Assembly: GCA_963708715.1 (NCBI GenBank) | Contig: CAVPSU010000001.1 | Span: 1,054,001 to 1,118,000 of the forward strand | Source of the DNA: DAIOEK01 sp963708715 | Lineage (GTDB): Bacteria; Chloroflexota; Anaerolineae; Anaerolineales; Anaerolineaceae | Length of the DNA: 64,000 nt | Direction of reading: 5' to 3' | Shown: positions 1-8,173 of the stretch, in pieces | How the letters are laid out: every line of letters begins with the position of its first letter | Position numbering within the stretch: position 1 is the stretch's first letter | Program-made: the position numbers and the translations under genes | The notes under the pieces: generated by a model | What the model was told of the DNA's origin: nothing | What the model saw: only the letters and a program-made list of their open reading frames with translations | Databases searched by the model: none

Positions 1-477
1 GCTTACAACCTGGTGGTCAACCCATCTGGTCGAACCCTCTCAGGCGGTATGGATCCCTCCGCCCTGTACCCGCCCAAACGCTTTTTTGGCGCCGCACGAA
101 ACCTTGAAGAAGGTGGGTCCCTCACCATCATCGCTACCGCCCTCATTGACACCGGCAGCCGCCTGGATGATGTGGTATACGAAGAGTTCAAAGGCACCGG
201 TAATATGGAAATGCATCTCAACCGCCGCTTACAGGAGCGCCGCATCTTCCCCGCCATTGATATCGAACGCTCGTCCACCCGCCGTGAGGACTTGCTCATG
301 AGTCCGGAGGAACTGCAGCGGGTTTGGATCATGCGCCGCATGTATATTCAGATGATCAACCAGCAGCCGCAAGGTGCCGGAATGGATCCAGCGGTCGCCA
401 CTGAAGCGATCCTGCAACGTATGATAAAATTCAAGACCAATAAGGAATTTCTGGAAACCCTAGCTGAGGATATGTGA
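1..477 (+). CDS. rho: Transcription termination factor Rho, C-terminal part (5' end outside window)
   Basis: The reading frame is open from base 1 and ends in TGA at 475-477. The visible 158 residues match the Rho ATPase core and C-terminus: RFFGAARNLEEGGSLTI, then ALIDTGSRLDDVVYEEFKGT (Q/R-loop region), then the basic RRLQERRIFPAIDIERSSTR segment. Rho is a hexameric RNA-dependent helicase that ends transcription; these segments belong to its RNA-translocating face and subunit interface. The N-terminal RNA-binding domain and Walker motifs lie left of the window. The stop overlaps the GTG start of the next gene, so the two are probably cotranscribed and translationally coupled. Confidence 0.95.
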   Translation, partial: AYNLVVNPSGRTLSGGMDPSALYPPKRFFGAARNLEEGGSLTIIATALIDTGSRLDDVVYEEFKGTGNMEMHLNRRLQERRIFPAIDIERSSTRREDLLMSPEELQRVWIMRRMYIQMINQQPQGAGMDPAVATEAILQRMIKFKTNKEFLETLAEDM

Positions 478-1583
478 GTCAACCCAAATCTTCCAGCGGG
501 GCACAGTCACCCCGCGACCAGGCTTCCGACCGTGACCGGTTAGTCTCCATCATATTATGGGTCGCAGCGGGAGTAATGGTTTTTTTACTGGTAGCCCTGT
601 TTATCCGCATCAATCCTGATCTGCCCTTCCTGCAGAAAGCAACTGCTACTGCCGTTCCAGAGGAGATACAACCCACCCAATCCTCTTCTGGGAAAGCGCA
701 GGCTGTTCCCGTCTCTTCCCTCTCACAGAAAGCAGTTGTTCGCGCCTTAAATCCCCACACCGTTTTACCGACCGGAACCCGTAAGGAAGCTATTGAATAC
801 AAAGTTGGGGATGGTGATTCCCTGTTCGCGCTTTCAAAGCAATTCGATCTGGAACCCGAAACCATCTTCTGGGCTAATTATGATGCGCTTGGCGGCAGCC
901 CGGATATGATCTCGCCGGGAATTGAATTGATCATCCCACCCTCTGATGGTGTGTATTATCAATGGAAAGAGGGCGATACTCTCCAATCGGTGGCTGATGA
1001 ATTCCAGGCTGATCCGGATGCGATCCTTGAATCCCCCATTAATAAATTGGATCTGACAAATCCGGTCATCCCAGTCGATAGTTACGTCATGATCCCGGAT
1101 GGAAAACGCGAAGCGGTGACCTGGTTCCAGGGTGAGATTCCGCGCGGATCTGCCGGCACACTCTCCCGTCTGTTGGGTGAGGGGGGGTGCGACACCGGAG
1201 CCGGGGGTGTCTTTGGAGACGGTTCATTTGGCATGCCGCTTCCTGGCGGCGTTGTGATCGGTAACGATTATATTGGCGGCGTTCACCAGGGCGTCGATTA
1301 TGGCTCCGCTGGCAGCGCCAGTATTGTCGCGGCGGATGACGGAGTGGTCGTCTATTCCGGCTGGGCAAACGGCGGGTATGGCAATACCGTCATGATCGAC
1401 CACGGTAACGGATTCCAGACGCTGTACGCCCACATGTCCTACACCACAGTCTCGTGCGGTTCTTCCGTGTACCAGGGCACCCAGATCGGGGTGGTCGGCT
1501 CCACTGGCAATTCTACTGGTCCCCACCTGCACTTTGAGATCCGCTATATGGGTTTGAACGATAACCCGCACAATTATTTATAA
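474..1583 (+). CDS. Membrane-anchored LysM-LysM-M23 peptidoglycan endopeptidase
   Basis: 369 residues from a GTG start that overlaps the rho stop (ATGTGA). The order is a short cytoplasmic N-terminus, one membrane span at about residues 23-46, a Pro/Ser linker, and two LysM modules (each opening with a YKVGDGDSL- or YYQWKEGDTL-like block). A C-terminal M23 (lysostaphin-type) zinc peptidase domain follows. The zinc-ligand motifs are present: the HQGVDYG His/Asp pair and the HLHFE motif near the end. By family knowledge such proteins bind glycan through LysM and cut peptide cross-links, or act as divisome/envelope activators if catalytically silent; here the ligands look intact. A strong terminator follows directly, so this gene probably ends the rho transcript. 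Confidence 0.9.
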   Translation: MSQPKSSSGAQSPRDQASDRDRLVSIILWVAAGVMVFLLVALFIRINPDLPFLQKATATAVPEEIQPTQSSSGKAQAVPVSSLSQKAVVRALNPHTVLPTGTRKEAIEYKVGDGDSLFALSKQFDLEPETIFWANYDALGGSPDMISPGIELIIPPSDGVYYQWKEGDTLQSVADEFQADPDAILESPINKLDLTNPVIPVDSYVMIPDGKREAVTWFQGEIPRGSAGTLSRLLGEGGCDTGAGGVFGDGSFGMPLPGGVVIGNDYIGGVHQGVDYGSAGSASIVAADDGVVVYSGWANGGYGNTVMIDHGNGFQTLYAHMSYTTVSCGSSVYQGTQIGVVGSTGNSTGPHLHFEIRYMGLNDNPHNYL

Positions 1584-1586
1584 ATT

Positions 1587-1620
1587 ATCAAAAAATCTCC
1601 TTCCACGGAGATTTTTTGAT
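1587..1620 (+). terminator. Rho-independent terminator after the M23 peptidase gene
   Basis: Perfect 14-bp inverted repeat: ATCAAAAAATCTCC at 1587-1600 pairs with GGAGATTTTTTGAT at 1607-1620, around a six-base loop. The 3' arm carries the T-run, and the 5' A-run would make it work in both directions. It lies four bases after the peptidase stop codon. Confidence 0.85.
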
Positions 1621-1665
1621 TCTAATTTCCGTGCAATTAAAGGGTTGAAATCATAAAAGGTCATC

Positions 1666-1794
1666 ATGTTTGGGACAGGTGCGATCGACAATGCACACGA
1701 TTACAATTCGGTGAATGAATCTGTTGTAGAATTGCATGAATCAATTTATCATATGATTACAACTAAGCAGAATTCCCGGTTCGCAAAAGAATAA
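1666..1794 (+). CDS. Possible small protein of 42 residues, unrecognised
   Basis: An ATG-initiated frame of 42 codons ending in TAA fills most of the gap between the terminator and the ABC transporter operon. The product (starting MFGTGAIDNAHDYNS) is hydrophilic, with no membrane span, no zinc motif and no family I recognise. There is no convincing ribosome binding site directly upstream. It could equally be a chance frame or a remnant of a lost regulator gene, since sugar ABC operons often begin with one. Confidence 0.2.
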   Translation: MFGTGAIDNAHDYNSVNESVVELHESIYHMITTKQNSRFAKE

Positions 1795-1824
1795 GACGAT
1801 ATTATCTCTTAGGGCTTTGTATTC

Positions 1825-3342
1825 ATGGAAGATTTCATTCTAGAGATGATCAATATCAATAAGAGCTTCTCCAAGGTGAAGGTGTTGAATGATGTCACCT
1901 TCCGCGTGAAGCCTGGAGAAGTCCACGCCCTCGTCGGAGAGAACGGGGCAGGTAAATCCACCCTGATGAAAATATTAATGGGGATCCATTCCGCCGATGA
2001 GGGTGAGATCCTGGTCTATGGGAAAACCGTAAATATTCGTAACCCGAAAGAAGCCATCGGATATGGCATATCCATGATCCACCAGGAATTGAATCCTGTG
2101 ATGGATATGGAAGTGTCGGAAAATATTTTTATAGGAAGAGAGATCCTTTTCAATGGTCTAGGGAAGTTCGGCCTGGTGGACCTGAGGGAACAACGCCGCC
2201 AGACCGAACGATTATTCAGCGAGATCGGTATTCAGATCAACCCGCAGGCTTTGATGCGTAATCTCAGCGTAGCTCAGATGCAATTGGTTGAGATTGTCAA
2301 AGCGATCTCCCTTTCTTCCAAGGTGATCGTAATGGATGAGCCCACCTCAGCGATCACCCAAAAAGAGGTCAAGACCCTCTTCGAACAGATCAATCGGCTG
2401 CGCAAACAAAATATAGCAGTCATCTATATCTCCCATAAGATGGATGAGATCTTCCAGATAGCGGATCGCATTAGCGTCCTTCGGGATGGCGATTTTATTG
2501 GGACGTATCCTGCGACAGAGATCGATCACGATCACCTGATCAGGCTGATGGTCGGCCGCGAGATCAAAGAGTTCATTCCAAAATCGGAGGTTCACATCGG
2601 CGAAGTGGTGATGGATGTCCGTGACCTATCCCGGGGAAGCCACTTCACCAACATCAATTTCCAGCTGCACTCAGGTGAGATATTGGGAATTGCCGGTCTG
2701 GTCGGTGCTGGGAGGAGTGAGCTGGCAGAATGCATTTTCGGTATCACCCAACCCACCTCCGGGGAAATTTGGATCAACAATAAGCGGGTGATGCATCGCC
2801 ATCCACAGGATGCGATTCGGAATAAAGTGGCTTTGATCACTGAGGACCGTAAACTAACTGGACTTAATCTGAAATTCTCCGTTAAAAACAATATCACCAT
2901 TGTCAGCCTGAAAGACCTGGCCCGGATGGGAATTATCCGTGATTTTCAAGAACGGCGCGTTTCGGATGATTACATCAGCAGCTTGAAAATCAAAACACCT
3001 TCCCGAAACACATTGCTGGCCAATCTCAGTGGAGGAAATCAACAAAAAGTGGTCCTTTCGAAATGGTTGCTCACATCGCCAGATATCATCATCCTGGATG
3101 AACCCACCCGAGGTATCGATGTTGGCGCGAAGCGGGATATTTACTTGTTGATCGGCGAAATGGTCAAAGTGGGCAAGGCGGTCATGATGATCTCATCTGA
3201 AATCCCCGAGATCATGGGTTTATCGGACCGGATCATTGTCCTGGCTGCCGGGAAGAAGACAGGAGAAATACCTAGATCTGAATTCTCTCAGGAAACGATC
3301 ATGCGGTACGCATCTGCATTTAATAATGGTGGAGTTTTATGA
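1825..3342 (+). CDS. Sugar ABC transporter ATP-binding protein (RbsA/MglA type)
   Basis: 505 residues with two fused ABC ATPase halves, as in RbsA, MglA and XylG. The N-terminal half has Walker A GENGAGKST, a signature-like LSVAQMQLVEI and Walker B VIVMDEPTSAI. The C-terminal half has the degenerate P-loop GLVGAGRSE normal for this family, LSGGNQQKVVLSKWL and IIILDEPTRGIDVGAK. It energises uptake of a pentose or related monosaccharide together with the two following genes. An internal ATG seven codons downstream is a possible alternative start; neither has a strong Shine-Dalgarno. The stop overlaps the permease start by four bases. The substrate cannot be named from sequence. Confidence 0.93.
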   Translation: MEDFILEMININKSFSKVKVLNDVTFRVKPGEVHALVGENGAGKSTLMKILMGIHSADEGEILVYGKTVNIRNPKEAIGYGISMIHQELNPVMDMEVSENIFIGREILFNGLGKFGLVDLREQRRQTERLFSEIGIQINPQALMRNLSVAQMQLVEIVKAISLSSKVIVMDEPTSAITQKEVKTLFEQINRLRKQNIAVIYISHKMDEIFQIADRISVLRDGDFIGTYPATEIDHDHLIRLMVGREIKEFIPKSEVHIGEVVMDVRDLSRGSHFTNINFQLHSGEILGIAGLVGAGRSELAECIFGITQPTSGEIWINNKRVMHRHPQDAIRNKVALITEDRKLTGLNLKFSVKNNITIVSLKDLARMGIIRDFQERRVSDDYISSLKIKTPSRNTLLANLSGGNQQKVVLSKWLLTSPDIIILDEPTRGIDVGAKRDIYLLIGEMVKVGKAVMMISSEIPEIMGLSDRIIVLAAGKKTGEIPRSEFSQETIMRYASAFNNGGVL

Positions 3343-4301
3343 ACAAATCATTACGTTCGCGAATTGAGACTTCTTCTCTCAGGGAAATCGGTATCATCAT
3401 CGCATTTTTCGTCATATTGATCATATTGATGATCCTTTCTCCAAATGCATTCGCCAAACCCGCCAACCTGGTGAACATCCTCAAGCAGGCTTCCATCAAT
3501 GGGATCCTGGCCATGGGGATGATGTTCGTCATTGTATCCGGGGGGATCGACCTGTCGGTCGGATCGATCGTCGCGCTTACCGGGGTGATCGCGGCAACCT
3601 TCGCCCATCCGGGTGAATATCCGCTGATCGTGCCGATCATCCTCTCAGCGGTGATAGGCGCATTGGTTGGATGTTTCAATGGGGCAAGCGTCGCGTATGG
3701 GAACATCCCACCATTTATCGTCACCCTCGGCACAATGACGATCATACGCGGGGTGGCACTGATCGCAGCGAACGGACAACCGGTATTCAATGTAACCAAG
3801 TCATTTGAATCCATTGCCGGCGGTTTCGTTTGGAACGCGATTCCCCACCTGGTCGTTTATTTCCTGGTGGTTGCGGCCATCTGTGCTTTTGTGCTTACCC
3901 GAACTGTTTTTGGAAGAAGAGTGTACGCCATCGGCGGAAATGAAACTGCCGCGAGAGTCTCCGGTATCAACACGAATCAAATCAAGGTGGCGGTGTATAC
4001 CATCTCTGGATTTTTGGCTGGCCTGGCAGGTTTGTTACTGGCGTCCCGGCTCGTCTCCGGAAATCCAACATCCGGGCAGGCGTATGAATTGGATGCCATC
4101 GCCGCGGTAATTATCGGCGGCGTGAGTATGTCGGGCGGCGCCGGTAAGTGGTACGGCACTGTAATCGGCGCTTTATTGATCGCAGTCATCGGGAATGGTC
4201 TTGATATCCTCAATGTGTCATCCCATTTTCAGCTCATCATCAAAGGCAGCATTATCATCGTGGCTGTGTTGTTGGATATGAAAAGTAAAGCGAAAGCCTG
4301 A
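3339..4301 (+). CDS. Sugar ABC transporter permease (RbsC type)
   Basis: 320 residues, almost entirely hydrophobic, with about 8-10 predicted membrane spans. It contains the family-typical GMMFVIVSGGIDLSVGS and GGVSMSGGAGKWYGT stretches, the latter near the ATPase-coupling loop. It forms the membrane channel for the sugar delivered by the lipoprotein encoded next. ATGA overlap with the ATPase gene indicates translational coupling. Length and motifs are normal for the family. Confidence 0.93.
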   Translation: MNKSLRSRIETSSLREIGIIIAFFVILIILMILSPNAFAKPANLVNILKQASINGILAMGMMFVIVSGGIDLSVGSIVALTGVIAATFAHPGEYPLIVPIILSAVIGALVGCFNGASVAYGNIPPFIVTLGTMTIIRGVALIAANGQPVFNVTKSFESIAGGFVWNAIPHLVVYFLVVAAICAFVLTRTVFGRRVYAIGGNETAARVSGINTNQIKVAVYTISGFLAGLAGLLLASRLVSGNPTSGQAYELDAIAAVIIGGVSMSGGAGKWYGTVIGALLIAVIGNGLDILNVSSHFQLIIKGSIIIVAVLLDMKSKAKA

Positions 4302-4365
4302 TCAATCGTCATTATCTGCTAATAGCCAGTTATTTCTGCACCATCTTATCTATAAGGAGAGAAAC

Positions 4366-5301
4366 ATGAAATCGCAAAAGTGGATTGCCAGAATTATTGT
4401 TGTTTTGGTCATCGTCGCCCTGGTTGCAGGTTGTACTGCCGCCCCCGCCCCGAAAGCCAAAAAGTACGGCCTGTTCATGAGCCATATGACCAATGCCTTC
4501 ACCATTGAATTGTCAGATGCCGTCAAAGCAAAAGCAGCGGAATTAGGCGTCGAGCTGACAGTCTATGATGGCGGTCAGGATGCCGCAAAACAGGTTGGCC
4601 AATTGGAAACCGCGGTCACCCAGGGCATCACCGGTGTGATCATTGAACCTGTCTCAGTGGATGGCATCGTCCCAGCCATAGAAGCCGCCACCAAAGCCGG
4701 TATTCCCGTGGTCGTCGTGAACCAGAAGATCAGCAAGCCCGAAGCAGCCAGCGCATTTGTTGGTGTGAGCAATGTAGAGGGCGGTATCATGGAAATGAAG
4801 ACCGCTGCCGAAGCGATCGGTGGTAAGGGTAATGTAGCCTTCCTGCTTGGACCTATGGGCTCAGATGCGCAACTCGGCCGTACCGAAGGGTATTACGAAG
4901 TCCTGAAAGATTACCCCGACATTAAAGTTGCGTTCGAACAGTCTGCGAACTGGAAGACCGATGAAGCCCTCAAACTGGTCGAGAACTGGCTTCAGACCGG
5001 CACCGAACTCAGCGCGATTGTCGCAAATAATGATGGTATGGCACTTGGCGCCCTCAAAGCCGTGGAAGATGCCAAGATGCTCGATAAGATCAAGATCTAT
5101 GGTTTCGATGCGACTCCCGATGCTTTAGCCGCAGTGAAAGATGGCCGCCTGGCTGCAACAGTATCCCAGAGTACAACCGCTCAGGGTACCGCAGCGATGG
5201 AAACTGTCGTGAAGATTGCGAATGGGGAAAAAGTGGAACCTGAAATCCTGGTCTCCTTCACCCTGATTGACTCAAACAACATCGGTGAATACCTTAAATA
5301 A
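4366..5301 (+). CDS. Sugar ABC transporter substrate-binding lipoprotein (ribose-binding fold)
   Basis: 311 residues. A hydrophobic signal ends in a lipobox, LVAGC, with Cys23 as the probable lipidated residue, followed by Ala/Pro. The rest is a type I periplasmic binding protein: GGQDAAKQVGQLET, PVSVDGIVPAIEAA, IVANNDGMALGALKAVE and GFDATPDALAAVKDG are typical of RbsB/xylose/allose-type binders. It captures a sugar outside the cell and hands it to the permease. Its start has a good ribosome binding site (AAGGAGAGAAAC then ATG). It is the last gene of the three-gene transporter operon and is followed by a terminator. No sugar kinase, isomerase or regulator adjoins the operon, so the substrate remains open. 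Confidence 0.93.
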   Translation: MKSQKWIARIIVVLVIVALVAGCTAAPAPKAKKYGLFMSHMTNAFTIELSDAVKAKAAELGVELTVYDGGQDAAKQVGQLETAVTQGITGVIIEPVSVDGIVPAIEAATKAGIPVVVVNQKISKPEAASAFVGVSNVEGGIMEMKTAAEAIGGKGNVAFLLGPMGSDAQLGRTEGYYEVLKDYPDIKVAFEQSANWKTDEALKLVENWLQTGTELSAIVANNDGMALGALKAVEDAKMLDKIKIYGFDATPDALAAVKDGRLAATVSQSTTAQGTAAMETVVKIANGEKVEPEILVSFTLIDSNNIGEYLK

Positions 5302-5344
5302 TAGCGGTACAACATCCTCATCCAGGCAGAAGTAGACTATTAGC

Positions 5345-5382
5345 ATAAACAGGCTGCGGACAAATAAGTAGCCTGTTTTTAT
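5345..5382 (+). terminator. Rho-independent terminator of the sugar ABC operon
   Basis: AAACAGGCT (5347-5355) pairs with AGCCTGTTT (5370-5378), and the 3' arm runs into TTTTTAT. It lies about 45 bases after the binding-protein stop. Confidence 0.8.
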
Positions 5383-5483
5383 ATTCCATCATCGTTAGCA
5401 ATCTTCCCGTCCTTAACACTGTCGAGATGGATCAGATTATTCCCAAGGTTCTAGAGTAGGCAAACCTCTTTACCCACCTTTGC

Positions 5484-5489
5484 TATAAT
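5484..5489 (+). promoter_or_regulatory. Likely -10 element (TATAAT) for the HerA-like ATPase gene
   Basis: A consensus TATAAT preceded by TGC lies 35 bases before the gene start. No good -35 hexamer is seen at the right distance, so the promoter call rests on the -10 alone. GAGGAG at 5513-5518 is the ribosome binding site. Confidence 0.45.
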
Positions 5490-5524
5490 GACTGTATCCA
5501 ACAGAACTTTCTGAGGAGTGTGTG

Positions 5525-8020
5525 ATGGGTACAGACAACGAATTCTTTTTAGGGCGGAAAGTTGACCCTGCCACCGGAAAAGCCACCGATGAAGTCATCA
5601 CTTATGATCCTGCTGACCTGACCACTCACGCGGTGGTCACCGGTATGACCGGCTCCGGCAAGACCGGTCTGTGCATCGGTCTGCTGGAAGAAGCCGCCTT
5701 GCAAAACATCCCCGCCGTCATTATTGATCCCAAGGGCGACCTGACCAATCTAATCCTTCATTTCCCCGACCAGCTTCCGTCTGATTTCGAACCCTGGATG
5801 GATGCGGATGCCGCACGCAAGCTGGGCATTTCTGTCACCCAACTTTCCCAGGAAACTGCTGCCAACTGGAAGAAGGGGCTGGATGGCTGGGGCATCACCC
5901 GCGAACGGATCGCTGCCCTAAACCAGCACGCTGATTTCGCCATCTACACCCCAGGCTCAGACGCCGGTATCCCGGTCAGCATTATTGCCTCGCTCAAAGC
6001 GCCCGAAATCACCTGGGAGGGCAATCGCGAGGTGCTGATGGATCGCATCTCCAGTACTGTCGCTGCCCTGCTGGGGTTGATCGGTCTGACCAATATCGAC
6101 CCGATCCGTTCCCGCGAGCACATCCTCCTCTCCAATATTTTCCAGTACGCCTGGAGCCAGGGCAAGGACCTCGACCTCTCCGAGTTGATCCTCCAAACCC
6201 AGAATCCGCCATTCGACAAGCTGGGCGTTTTCCCGCTGGACAAGTTCTACCCCGAAGCCGAACGGACTGACCTGGCAATGACCCTCAACAATTTCCTGGC
6301 TTCACCCACCTTCCAGACCTGGATGACCGGTGAACCATTGGATATAGGCAAGATGCTTTACACACCAGCCGGGAAGCCACGCCATGCCATCTTCTATGTC
6401 GCCCATTTATCAGATACAGAGCGGATGTTCTTTATTACTTTGCTTTATTCGTCCGTTGAATCGTGGATGCGCACCCAAACCGGCACCTCCGGTCTGCGGG
6501 CACTGGTGTATTTCGATGAGATCATGGGCTATTTACCGCCCATCTCCAATCCACCCTCCAAAATGATCATCTTGCGCATGTTGAAGCAAGCCCGCGCCTT
6601 CGGGGTGGGATTATTATTGGCAACCCAAAATCCGGTCGACGTGGATTACAAGGCGCTCTCCAACGCCGGAACCTGGTTCATCGGGAAACTACAGACTGAC
6701 CAGGATAAACAGCGTTTGCTGGATGGTCTGGAAAGCGTCACCGGCGGCGTGGATCGCAGCCAGTTCGACAAGATCATCTCTGGTCTGGGGAAAAGGGTCT
6801 TCCTCCTCCACAATGTCCATAGCTCTGGACCGGTGCAAATGGCAACTCGCTGGGCAATGAATTATCTTGCCGGTCCACTCACCCGGGTCCAGATCCCCCA
6901 ACTAAATCGATTGGCTGGAGCGAAAACCATACTTGCGGCGCCTACTGCGGAAGGACCAGCTGTGTCTACGTCTCGATCTGGAATGTCCTCGGTTGGGTCA
7001 ACTTCAATGCCTTCCTCACCTTCGAAGATGGGTAATGTCACTCGGAGTCAGACAAAACCATCCGTCCCGCGCGGAATAACAGAAGTGTTCCTGCCGAATA
7101 ACCAGACATTTAGCGAAGCTGCCGGAACTGCTGCCTCAGCCCAGAGTGTAAAGCTGATCTACACACCCGTTCTGATCGGTCAGGTGCAAATCCGTTATCT
7201 CGATCGCCGATACGGTGTAGATCAGCTCATTCGGCGCATGGTCGTTGTAGAAAACCCTGATCCCCGTGGAATGATTCAATGGGAAGAGCACGTAACGGAT
7301 GCGATCGATCCACGACAGCTTACCTCGCTTCCGGTAGGTGGTGCTGAATTCGCCAGCCTCGAGAGTCCGCTCTCCGATGTAAAGATGGTGGCTGCCCTCC
7401 AAAAGGACTTTCAGGATTGGGTTTTCCAAACCGGGGAGATGCGTCTCAAAGCGAACCTGTCTCTAAAACAATTCGCAGGTCCTGACACATCCACTGCTGA
7501 ATTCAAACAAAAATGTAGTGAGATCGCTCGCAAAAGTCGCGACGATGAAGTGCAGAATATCACAATGACTGCAACGAAGAAGGCATCTGTCATCCAGCAA
7601 AAACTGCAACGCGAGGAAGCGGAGCTGTCTGCTGATAAAGCCGATCTGGGAACGCGAACCATGGAAGAGGTCGGCAGCGGACTGGAGACCGTTCTCGGAT
7701 TGTTTGGCGGGCGCAAACGCAGCGTCAGTAAGAACCTCACGAAACGGCGTATGACTGCCAACGCCAAAGCCGATGTGGACGAATCGGTCAAAGCGGTTGC
7801 GTTATTCAAAGCACAATTGGCCGACCTGGAAAAGGAGACTGCGCGTCTGATCCAAGAATCCAGCGAACGTTGGGCGAGAGTTGTGGATGATGTCACCGAA
7901 CTACCTATCCTGCCAACCAAAACCAATATCTATCTGGACGTATTCGGGGTAGCCTGGGCGCCTCATTATTCTGTGGAAGAAAGCGGGCAGGAGAAGCTCT
8001 TCCCCGCCTGGAAAGCGTAA
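5525..8020 (+). CDS. HerA/VirB4-like P-loop ATPase with C-terminal coiled coil, role unknown
   Basis: 831 residues. I start at the ATG at 5525, six bases after GAGGAG, rather than the in-frame GTG at 5522, which is too close to it. Residues ~35-60 carry Walker A GMTGSGKTGL, followed by the DPKGDLTNL block typical of HerA/FtsK-like ATPases. Walker B is ALVYFDEIMGY, and LLLATQNPVDVDYKAL resembles the sensor motif of DUF853/DUF87 proteins. About residues 610-790 are rich in Lys/Glu with heptad-like spacing and probably form a coiled coil. Related proteins translocate DNA or remodel nucleoprotein, but no NurA-like nuclease or conjugation gene is nearby. It appears to be a single-gene unit between two terminators. 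Confidence 0.75.
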   Translation: MGTDNEFFLGRKVDPATGKATDEVITYDPADLTTHAVVTGMTGSGKTGLCIGLLEEAALQNIPAVIIDPKGDLTNLILHFPDQLPSDFEPWMDADAARKLGISVTQLSQETAANWKKGLDGWGITRERIAALNQHADFAIYTPGSDAGIPVSIIASLKAPEITWEGNREVLMDRISSTVAALLGLIGLTNIDPIRSREHILLSNIFQYAWSQGKDLDLSELILQTQNPPFDKLGVFPLDKFYPEAERTDLAMTLNNFLASPTFQTWMTGEPLDIGKMLYTPAGKPRHAIFYVAHLSDTERMFFITLLYSSVESWMRTQTGTSGLRALVYFDEIMGYLPPISNPPSKMIILRMLKQARAFGVGLLLATQNPVDVDYKALSNAGTWFIGKLQTDQDKQRLLDGLESVTGGVDRSQFDKIISGLGKRVFLLHNVHSSGPVQMATRWAMNYLAGPLTRVQIPQLNRLAGAKTILAAPTAEGPAVSTSRSGMSSVGSTSMPSSPSKMGNVTRSQTKPSVPRGITEVFLPNNQTFSEAAGTAASAQSVKLIYTPVLIGQVQIRYLDRRYGVDQLIRRMVVVENPDPRGMIQWEEHVTDAIDPRQLTSLPVGGAEFASLESPLSDVKMVAALQKDFQDWVFQTGEMRLKANLSLKQFAGPDTSTAEFKQKCSEIARKSRDDEVQNITMTATKKASVIQQKLQREEAELSADKADLGTRTMEEVGSGLETVLGLFGGRKRSVSKNLTKRRMTANAKADVDESVKAVALFKAQLADLEKETARLIQESSERWARVVDDVTELPILPTKTNIYLDVFGVAWAPHYSVEESGQEKLFPAWKA

Positions 8021-8057
8021 CAGTTATTTCGTCTCGAATGAGCATGATTTGTAACGT

Positions 8058-8097
8058 GGGCTTCCCCTTCAAGATGTATCGGGAAGCCTATGTTTTT
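8058..8097 (+). terminator. Rho-independent terminator after the HerA-like gene
   Basis: GGCTTCCC (8059-8066) pairs with GGGAAGCC (8081-8088), followed by TATGTTTTTT. The loop is long at 14 bases. Confidence 0.6.
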
Positions 8098-8173
8098 TGC
8101 AGTCATGGATGAATCACCATCCATCTCGTAACAATAAGTATAATTAAGGGGGTAATGGAGGTTACGAAGGTTG

